Shown here piece after piece: positions 57,911 through 64,000 of a DNA stretch of 64,000 nucleotides (position 1 is the first letter of the stretch; each line of letters opens with the position of its first letter). The notes beneath the pieces are model-generated. The model saw nothing but the letters and a program-made list of their open reading frames with translations. It was not told the origin of the DNA and did not search any database. The translations under genes and the position numbers were made by a program. The stretch is from the NCBI GenBank assembly GCA_900489925.1, contig UEHQ01000026.1:1-64000 (forward strand), given 5' to 3'. The DNA comes from Hyphomicrobiales bacterium. Lineage in GTDB: Bacteria; Pseudomonadota; Alphaproteobacteria; Rhizobiales; Rhizobiaceae.

Positions 57911-59647
57911 TTGGACGAGAACCGATTGCTGGCAGCGGGCGTCGGTGAAGCGGACGTCGGCTTCGCCGATCTTGATGCCCAGCATCAACAGCGTGTTGTA
58001 AAGCAACTCGTCGAGAGGGGCGGTGACACCGGACAGCGTGTCGGCGATTGCCGCTAGCACCGCCTTGTTGGTCCCAAGCGTGATGAAGAGCAGCTGTATT
58101 TCAAGATCGGTGTTCTTCAGCAGCGATTGCACGGCCGACGTCAGGCTGTCGCGGGTGGACACATTCTTCACGGCCTTGGCGGCGATGTCGTTGCTCTGAA
58201 AGGTTAGGTGGGTCTTGGCCGTGTTGGTCAAGTTGACATCGGCCATTCCGCTGACCTTCAGGAGCGTGGCATCGATCAGCGTCGCGGGCGTCACACGCGG
58301 CTTGCTGCCGAAGTTCGCCATTGCCGCGGGGTCGACATCTCCGAGCGCTATTTCCGCGACACCGGGCACAACGTCGACGCCGATGCTGGCGTTTCTCGGA
58401 TTTCCACCAAGACAGCTGAAACTTGAGAGCTTCGCCTCGGCGTAGGCTGCCTCGACATAAACCGGGACGCGCACCTTCATGCCGGCAACAGCTCCAAGTC
58501 CGGGAACGCTTGCCTCAATCGCGAGCCGGATCTGAGCCGTCCTTACCGCGGCACCGGTCGCGCCCACGGTATTTGATGTAACACCCTTCGGACGTTCACC
58601 GATCGAGAGCTTCAAAGTCACATTGGCCAGCCCCGGCACAGCGCCGGCGAGATTGACGGCAACCTGGTTTTTCTGGTTGGCCGCGAGCGCTGTCGCAGAG
58701 AGTATGTCCATGACACGCGCGTCGACCTGGAGGTGAGACCCGGTGCCGACCAGCCGCTCGCCCATGGGACCCAGGCTCAGGAAGTCCTCCAGCTTGACCT
58801 TCAGCTGCGTCTGCCCAAGCCCCTTCTCAATCGACGACAGAGCCTTGGTAACCGTCGTTGAGAGGCCGGGCGTCTTGCCGAGCGTATTCAGCAGGCGAGG
58901 GTAGGAGATTTGCGTCGCAAGCAGCTCGTCGTAGTTCGCCGCCGTGAGGTTCAGGTTGGTGGCAAGCAGGTCGAGAAAGGAGAGCAGGTCAACGTCCGTC
59001 GATAGCAATGCGTCGTAGTCTGCCGCCTTCAGTGATACCGCGGTCCCGAGCAGGCTACCCAGGAGGGCATTGAGGACGCCGCCGTTGATGCTCGCCAGAC
59101 GTGAGCCGACGGAAAACGCGGCAATCTTGGCAGCCGATGCGGTGCCGACAGCGCTCAAGGTCGGAGGTGTCGCAAAAGTTGCGGCAAAGGTCAGCTCCGC
59201 CTTCTGTTGCACTGCAACTTTTACGGCATCGTATGGCTGACTTCCGGCAACGAACCGTTGGCCGGACGAAATAGATGGATCGGCTACATAAACCCCTGGC
59301 GTGTACTGGACTACAGCATCGAACTGGCTGAGCTGTTGGTTGTTAAGGAGCTGGCTACCGCTTGGCGTCGTGTAACCGGCGCCGGTCTTCACGGCAACGT
59401 TCAGACCGTTTTTCTGAAAGTTAGCAACTAGGTTGGCGGCAGCGTTGTTGATATCGGATGCAGCGACAATCGCGCCGATGTCACTCAGCTGCTGCAGCCG
59501 GCGCTGCTGCAACGTCATCATGCCGTAGTCCACCCCAAGCGCTAGGCAATAGAGGATTAGCGGTGCGCAAACAGCGGCGGCAACGGCGATATTGCCATCC
59601 CTTGAACTTGCAAGGCGCGACAGGGTCATGCTCATTTTTCCGCTCAT
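57908..59647 (-). CDS. TadG-like protein
   Basis: A 579-residue protein with an N-terminal TadG membrane helix (NIAVAAAVCAPLILYCLALGV, residues ~19-39) and a long periplasmic part rich in Ala, Leu and Thr. No VWA motif is seen. The C-terminus has CLGGNP and a final Cys-bearing DARCQQ. Its ATG overlaps the stop of the TadE-like gene by four bases, so the two are coupled. They probably act in Flp/Tad pilus assembly, but the rest of the machinery is outside the window. Confidence 0.72.
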   Translation of the reverse strand: MSGKMSMTLSRLASSRDGNIAVAAAVCAPLILYCLALGVDYGMMTLQQRRLQQLSDIGAIVAASDINNAAANLVANFQKNGLNVAVKTGAGYTTPSGSQLLNNQQLSQFDAVVQYTPGVYVADPSISSGQRFVAGSQPYDAVKVAVQQKAELTFAATFATPPTLSAVGTASAAKIAAFSVGSRLASINGGVLNALLGSLLGTAVSLKAADYDALLSTDVDLLSFLDLLATNLNLTAANYDELLATQISYPRLLNTLGKTPGLSTTVTKALSSIEKGLGQTQLKVKLEDFLSLGPMGERLVGTGSHLQVDARVMDILSATALAANQKNQVAVNLAGAVPGLANVTLKLSIGERPKGVTSNTVGATGAAVRTAQIRLAIEASVPGLGAVAGMKVRVPVYVEAAYAEAKLSSFSCLGGNPRNASIGVDVVPGVAEIALGDVDPAAMANFGSKPRVTPATLIDATLLKVSGMADVNLTNTAKTHLTFQSNDIAAKAVKNVSTRDSLTSAVQSLLKNTDLEIQLLFITLGTNKAVLAAIADTLSGVTAPLDELLYNTLLMLGIKIGEADVRFTDARCQQSVLVQ

Positions 59648-60072
59648 ATGCCACCCATACGGATAGTCGCGAAACGACGGATCTTGGTATCAGGGAGCGG
59701 AAAACTATAGAGATTCCAAATGGGTAATGCGCTGGCATCATATTCCGTGGTGACCGTGAACTGATTGCTGTTTTGCGCGTCCGTCGCGACCGACACATGC
59801 AGCTTTGCGCGATCGATCAGCGGGTCGTTCAGCGTGGAAATGGTGATGTAGTTGTTGACGAGCTGCGTCCGTTCCTGTTCCGAAAGACCCGCGACAGCCG
59901 TGCGTGCCGCGTCGGCCGTCAACTGCTGCAAAGCATGCGCCGCGCTCAGATAGATCCCGTAGGCGATCAGCGTCAGGACAACGAGGAGAAAGAGTGGTGC
60001 GACAATTGCAAACTCGATTGCTGCGGCGCCACGGGTGTTGGAAAGGAGATGCCTCATGCGCTTCATTTGCAC
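59644..60072 (-). CDS. TadE-like pilus assembly protein
   Basis: A 142-residue protein with the TadE N-terminal signature RGAAAIEFAIVAPLFLLVVL (residues ~14-33), where the Glu after AAI is the conserved acidic residue of pilin-like N-termini. The remainder is periplasmic. Start may be residue 1, 3 or 6 (all ATG). It overlaps the TadG-like gene. A TTAA-N7-TTAC site at 60130-60144, about 60 bases upstream, resembles a CtrA-binding site. Confidence 0.78.
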   Translation of the reverse strand: MQMKRMRHLLSNTRGAAAIEFAIVAPLFLLVVLTLIAYGIYLSAAHALQQLTADAARTAVAGLSEQERTQLVNNYITISTLNDPLIDRAKLHVSVATDAQNSNQFTVTTEYDASALPIWNLYSFPLPDTKIRRFATIRMGGI

Positions 60073-60129
60073 TACCCCTTAAGCTAGTCAGAGCTGGGTG
60101 AGAACAACCAAAGCGTACATGCATATATA

Positions 60130-60144
60130 TTAAGTTTGTATTAC
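60130..60144. promoter_or_regulatory. CtrA-like site upstream of tadE-like gene
   Basis: TTAA-N7-TTAC, one base from the CtrA consensus TTAA-N7-TTAA. CtrA controls pilus genes in Caulobacter. A single near-match in AT-rich DNA could be chance. Confidence 0.35.
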
Positions 60145-60215
60145 CTAATGAACGCGATACGTGCATCACAATAAGTCATCACGGCAAGCCCTGCCGGCAC
60201 CGGTCGCATTACCAC

Positions 60216-61142
60216 TCAACCGTTCCGATTGTCGTCGCGTAGCCCGGTGGCCGCCCAATGGATCGATCGATCAAGTTGGGCAAACTTGAACGATTGCCAG
60301 TAGAAATAGTCCTCGATGAAGGACCGCGACAGCCAGAGCTTGCCGCGGCTGCGGGGTTCGTCCCAGCCGAGCAGCCCCACAACCTCTGCCTTCTTGAACA
60401 TCCGCTTGATATTCGTCAGCGAGATCGCAAACTCGGTGCAAAGTTCGCTCAAACTCACACCTTCGATATAGATGCGCTCGTGCTCGCGGGCGTCGTCGGG
60501 CAGGCGGCTGATGAGTTCATGCAAGATGAGCCCGCCGACCTCGGACCAGAGAAAATGACCGATGCTGTCGCGCGGGTCTCTCCAGCCCGGTTCATGGATC
60601 AGGGCGGTCGCCGCATGCGGCTGGGCCGACTGGAAGAGGCGCGGCTCCGCCGCTGTCATCGCCGCGCGGTTTCCGCCGTCCAGACGATCGAGGCAGGACA
60701 TGTGCCCCTGGAACCAGGCCAGCATGGCTTCGTTGCTAACCTCGGTCGTCTCCAGGCGCCGAAGCCGGCGATCAGGGCTTTCATCAGGAACGTCGCGCAG
60801 AAACTTATATGCCAGCAGCTCAGAGAGGAAGGATGCCGCGGTGTTCTTGCTCGCTACCTTGAGATCTGTTGCGACCTGCATCAGGCGGCTTGCCGTCAGC
60901 CCGGACGTCGGATCTGATCGGTCACGGCCTATGTTCATGGCAAACAGGGAGTGCGTCAGGAGCCACTTGCGATGGGAGGCCACAAGACGGGCGAGGCGTG
61001 GTGCCCGCTTGTGGATGCCGATGAGATGCAGGGCGATCTGGCGTTCGACCGACAGGAATGCGGGATGGTGAAGGATTTCCTCACGAGTATGAACCTTCCC
61101 GCTTAGAACGGTGCGGGTAATGGTGCGGCAAGTCTCATCCAT
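60216..61142 (-). CDS. Putative DNA-binding protein, two winged-helix-like regions
   Basis: A 308-residue soluble protein with no family I can name. Residues ~75-120 (GLTASRLMQVATDLKVASKN) and ~225-270 (GVSLSELCTEFAISLTNIKR, then KRMFKKAEVVGLLGW) both look like winged-helix recognition segments. The first 60 residues contain a SVERQIALHLIGIHKRAPRL segment. No signal peptide is seen. It lies between the pilus-like genes and a DUF1003 gene on the same strand. A regulator of the pilus genes is one possibility, only inferred from position. Confidence 0.55.
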   Translation of the reverse strand: MDETCRTITRTVLSGKVHTREEILHHPAFLSVERQIALHLIGIHKRAPRLARLVASHRKWLLTHSLFAMNIGRDRSDPTSGLTASRLMQVATDLKVASKNTAASFLSELLAYKFLRDVPDESPDRRLRRLETTEVSNEAMLAWFQGHMSCLDRLDGGNRAAMTAAEPRLFQSAQPHAATALIHEPGWRDPRDSIGHFLWSEVGGLILHELISRLPDDAREHERIYIEGVSLSELCTEFAISLTNIKRMFKKAEVVGLLGWDEPRSRGKLWLSRSFIEDYFYWQSFKFAQLDRSIHWAATGLRDDNRNG

Positions 61143-61271
61143 GTCTGCTCAGCCTGACGGGTATATCCTCGCCGCTCTCCTCTTACACTTGATGCACTTT
61201 TTCAATGGATGATGCGCCTGCCTTCTTGCCGATCGCTCGATATAGTTAAATCGTGCTGGGAGGGTCTGTAT

Positions 61272-61796
61272 TCAGTTGGTCATGCGTTGCGAAAGTTTGG
61301 CAAGCTCTTCGCGCATGGCCGCGATCTCGGTCAGAACCTGCATGTCGATCTTCTGGTGCAGCGACAATACCTCCAGCTCCGCCTTGAGGTTCACCTCGTA
61401 ATCCTTCGCAGCCTCGAAGCGGTCCCGTTCGGCCTGACGGTTCTGCGACATCATGATGATCGGTGCCTGAATGGCCGCGAGCATCGAGAGCACGAGGTTC
61501 AGGAAGATAAACGGATAGGGATCGAATGCTCCGGTCGCGAGCACGATGGTGTTGGCCACGCACCAGACGACGAGAAAAGCCAGAAAGCCGGTGATGAAAC
61601 CCCAGGAACCACCGACACGGGCTATCGAATCCGCCAGGCGTTCTCCGACGGATGACTTTGCCTGCAAGGCGGCGTTGACGTTGGTCGAGATAATCTTGCG
61701 CTCATGCGCCTTGGCGAGAACACGCTTCTCGATGTCACTAAGTTCGCCCGTGGACTTGTCGAAATGGTGGTGTACGAAATCGGATAGATTGTGCAT
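61272..61796 (-). CDS. DUF1003 membrane protein
   Basis: A 174-residue inner-membrane protein of the DUF1003 family. Two helices are evident: WGFITGFLAFLVVWCVANTI and PYPFIFLNLVLSMLAAIQAP. The family motif NLVLSMLAAIQAPIIMMSQN then RQAERDR is present, and the C-terminus is a helical cytoplasmic tail (VLTEIAAMREELAKLSQRM). Function unknown. It stands between the putative regulator and the LtaS-like gene. Confidence 0.88.
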   Translation of the reverse strand: MHNLSDFVHHHFDKSTGELSDIEKRVLAKAHERKIISTNVNAALQAKSSVGERLADSIARVGGSWGFITGFLAFLVVWCVANTIVLATGAFDPYPFIFLNLVLSMLAAIQAPIIMMSQNRQAERDRFEAAKDYEVNLKAELEVLSLHQKIDMQVLTEIAAMREELAKLSQRMTN

Positions 61797-61883
61797 GGAT
61801 CGACTCCCGATGCATTGTTTTGCTTCGGGGCGAAGTATTCCGTTCTCATGTCAAATTGCAATGCGGTCAGCCCCGCATTGCCG

Positions 61884-63812
61884 TCACAAGCCGGCGCTGT
61901 TCAGCCAGGCATGCTGCGGGAAGAAGCGCTCGAGGGACTGCGCCTTTCCGAACATGATGTCATGCTGGAGATAGCGATAGTCTCGCACCAGTGGATCCAG
62001 GTTCTTGGGGTTGAGAACCCAATCGGGCGAGGGTGTGTTGTCGCGGGCGATCAGCTGATAGCGATCAACAACCGCATACTTCTTCTGAACGCGACCCAGG
62101 AAGCCGGTGTAATAGGGGTGCTCGTAGCCTGCGAATTTCAGCAAGTGATAGGGCAGCAGCGAGGGGCTGATGGTTCCGACATTGGACTTCACGCCCTTCT
62201 TGTTGGACCAGATGACGAGCGGTGTCTCGTGCTCCTGCTTCATCACACTGACGGATGCCTTGCGGGTTGCGACCTGATCCGGCATATAGCCAGTATCCAT
62301 GTAGACGCTCCCGAGTGGCGGCAGATGATCGCCCCAGAGCACGATGATGGTTTCGCGTTCGCGCTTGCTCGCCCAGTCCGTGAGCATCTTGAAGCTGTCG
62401 TCAGCCTCCTTCACTCCCTGCGTATAGGTGCCGAGCGTCGCACGATCTGAATCGGTCAGGCCGGCGCCTTGGATGTCGATCGTGTTCTTGCTGTAGCGGT
62501 TGGGCTCGTAAGGGCCATGTCCCTGCAAGGTGACGGCGAAGAAGAAGAACGGACGATCCATCCCATCCGCCTCTTGCATGATCTCTTTCATCAGCGAGTC
62601 GTCGGAGGCGAAAATGCCACGCTTCTCCATCGCCGGCATCGTTTCCTCGCTGCGGAACTCCTCGAAGCCGAAGTCCTTGTAGACCTCGTTGCGGTTCCAG
62701 AACCATCCGCTGAACGGATGCAGGGCGCGAGCGGCATAGCCTTGCCCGCGGAAGAAGGTCGCCAGTGAGGGAATATCGTTACGGATATACTGCTGATAGG
62801 GAATGCTGCCATAGGGCAGGAATGCATTCGAGAAACCGGTGAGCGCTTCGAACTCGACATTGGCGGTCATGCCGCCGAACTCCGGCGAGAAGACATAGCC
62901 CGACTGGGCAGCGCGGATGTTCGGCATCGGATCGGCCGACAGCTTCAGTGTCTTCAAGCGTGTCGGATCCCAGAAGGACTCGCTCATCACCATGATGACA
63001 TCCGGCTTTTCGCTCGGGCCGCTGAGATAGCCGTAGTTGCGTGCCGGAATGGCGTCCAGGGCCTGCGGGCCAATGCCTGCGGGTGCGGCAACGTCGGCCA
63101 TCGGGACATTGAAGATGAAGGCAAGGATGAACCCGTTGCTGCGGTAATTTTCCTTCTGATCCCACATCATCGGCACGACCTGCAGACGATCGCGGATCCA
63201 GGAGTATTGCGAATAGTCCATCAGCGAGCCGAACGCGGCGACCACGGGCAGACCGAGGCAAAGACACCTGACACGCGCCTTGCTCTGCAGCTTGGGGAAA
63301 TGCCGCCAGGCAAAGCGCCAGGCGAAGACTACGCCGGCCAGCGACAACAGAATGCCAATTGCCAGCACAACCGCCGTGATCGGTCGCTCGCGCACCATGA
63401 CAGGCAGAAGCTCCATGATCTGCCGACCGAACAGGATATCCGACGGATAGAGAGGATCGGAGAGGTAGTGCTGCTTCTGATTGGAAACGAAGGCGGGAAC
63501 GATCACCAGCGGCAGGACGATCAAGGCGGATAGAAAGCGTCGGCCGAAAGCGGCATCGAGGGTGAGCATCAGCACCGTGAGCATTACCACGGTGGTCATG
63601 CCGGGACGGGCCGTCGAGGTGAGGAATGTCCCCACGTCTCCAACACCGCCGCGCGCGATCACTTCGACCGTAACCGTTGCAAGAAGTGCAATGAGCGCAG
63701 AAAGGGCGATCCCCACAGCGCCGCGCGATATGGAGGCACGACCTTCACCCGCGCCAGCGTAGAACGACGCGACACGAGACGCCGCTCCGGACCTTAAAAC
63801 TTGCGCGATCAA
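61884..63812 (-). CDS. LtaS/OpgB-like phosphoglycerol transferase (sulfatase family)
   Basis: A 642-residue inner-membrane enzyme: about five N-terminal helices and a periplasmic sulfatase-fold domain from ~residue 265. Motifs are DVIMVMSESFWDPTRL (metal-binding Glu) and GGMTANVEFEALTGF (nucleophile Thr); LWGDHLPPLG is the late metal site. Such enzymes add phosphoglycerol from phosphatidylglycerol to glycans; in rhizobia the cyclic beta-glucan modifier CgmB is one relative. The substrate here is inferred. It is the second glycerol-phosphate gene in the window after the 47-kb cassette. Confidence 0.88.
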   Translation of the reverse strand: MIAQVLRSGAASRVASFYAGAGEGRASISRGAVGIALSALIALLATVTVEVIARGGVGDVGTFLTSTARPGMTTVVMLTVLMLTLDAAFGRRFLSALIVLPLVIVPAFVSNQKQHYLSDPLYPSDILFGRQIMELLPVMVRERPITAVVLAIGILLSLAGVVFAWRFAWRHFPKLQSKARVRCLCLGLPVVAAFGSLMDYSQYSWIRDRLQVVPMMWDQKENYRSNGFILAFIFNVPMADVAAPAGIGPQALDAIPARNYGYLSGPSEKPDVIMVMSESFWDPTRLKTLKLSADPMPNIRAAQSGYVFSPEFGGMTANVEFEALTGFSNAFLPYGSIPYQQYIRNDIPSLATFFRGQGYAARALHPFSGWFWNRNEVYKDFGFEEFRSEETMPAMEKRGIFASDDSLMKEIMQEADGMDRPFFFFAVTLQGHGPYEPNRYSKNTIDIQGAGLTDSDRATLGTYTQGVKEADDSFKMLTDWASKRERETIIVLWGDHLPPLGSVYMDTGYMPDQVATRKASVSVMKQEHETPLVIWSNKKGVKSNVGTISPSLLPYHLLKFAGYEHPYYTGFLGRVQKKYAVVDRYQLIARDNTPSPDWVLNPKNLDPLVRDYRYLQHDIMFGKAQSLERFFPQHAWLNSAGL

Positions 63813-63870
63813 CGGTGAAACTCCAATATCATAAAACCTTCACCGAACTGTCACATCTTGGTCATGAACG

Positions 63871-64000
63871 CTAGATGAACCGTTTTAGTTTCCTGCGGTT
63901 CTTGCATTTTGTTGATGCGAGCAGAGGCTGTACGGAAGGGCCATCGCCGGCGCGGGCAAAGTAGCTGCCGAGAGTTTTCTTGCGCCAAATCGATCGCTCG
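63871..64000 (-). CDS. Possible 3' end of a gene cut by the window edge
   Basis: On the minus strand an open frame enters from the right edge and ends at a TAG at 63871. Its last residues (SIWRKKTLGSYFARAGDGPS then a Lys/Arg-rich end) look protein-like. Another frame is also open over part of this stretch, so the call is weak. No family can be told from 42 residues. Confidence 0.35.
   Translation of the reverse strand, partial: ERSIWRKKTLGSYFARAGDGPSVQPLLASTKCKNRRKLKRFI

Overview
The window looks like ordinary chromosome from a member of the Rhizobiaceae (Rhizobium/Agrobacterium/Sinorhizobium group). This rests on family-level gene content and order: a seven-gene suf operon in the order desulfurase-sufB-sufC-sufD-sufS-sufT-sufA, as described for Agrobacterium; an Irr-type operator in front of it; a DUF982 protein; class II DAHP synthase; an ATP12-type chaperone; and high GC throughout. 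Nothing could be searched, so all names come from reading motifs and domain order by eye.

Layout. 1-7.1 kb: the 5' end of a bcp peroxiredoxin gene, a large AsmA/DUF3971 envelope protein, tyrS, anmK and an alpha/beta hydrolase. 7.1-14.4 kb: an iron-responsive promoter region followed by the complete suf iron-sulfur assembly operon and its terminator. 14.4-26.6 kb: accessory-looking DNA with a LysE exporter, a stand-alone acyl-carrier-like protein, a tiny flagellar-rod-like protein, a methyltransferase, a divergent AraC regulator/SDR pair, a lipoprotein hydrolase, a SulP transporter, a DMT exporter, a periplasmic binding protein with a TTG-overlapping partner gene and decayed copies of its own 3' end, and a GNAT/FemAB-like gene with AT-rich upstream DNA. 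27-32.7 kb: a DUF982/hydrolase pair and the glycine cleavage operon gcvT-gcvH-gcvP behind a tandem glycine riboswitch. 32.7-38.5 kb: small lipoproteins, crcB, rluC-type pseudouridine synthase, a HAD phosphatase, an ATP12 chaperone and pccB. 38.6-45.9 kb: DoxX, then the glutathione-dependent formaldehyde module (fghA, DUF188, adhC), a SRPBCC-like/M50 membrane protease and pccA. 46-49.1 kb: a DMT transporter and a two-gene CDP-glycerol cassette (cytidylyltransferase plus glycerophosphotransferase). 49.5-54.8 kb: tRNA-Leu(GAG), lipB, a repeat-bearing exported protein, gph, rpiA, a DUF2059 protein and gor. 54.8-61.1 kb: three TadE/TadG-like proteins around aroG and an unfamiliar winged-helix-like protein. 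61.3-64 kb: a DUF1003 protein and an LtaS/OpgB-like phosphoglycerol transferase.

Functional links: suf supplies Fe-S clusters under probable Irr/RirA control. Lipoate metabolism (lipB) serves the lipoylated GcvH. AdhC and FghA oxidise formaldehyde through glutathione, which gor keeps reduced. pccA and pccB encode two subunits of one carboxylase although about 5 kb apart. The CDP-glycerol cassette and the LtaS-like protein both point to glycerol-phosphate decoration of cell-surface glycans. The best candidates for something undescribed are the coiled-coil CDP-glycerol cassette, the SRPBCC/M50 fusion, the alternative hairpins between sufS2 and sufB, and the stand-alone carrier protein.
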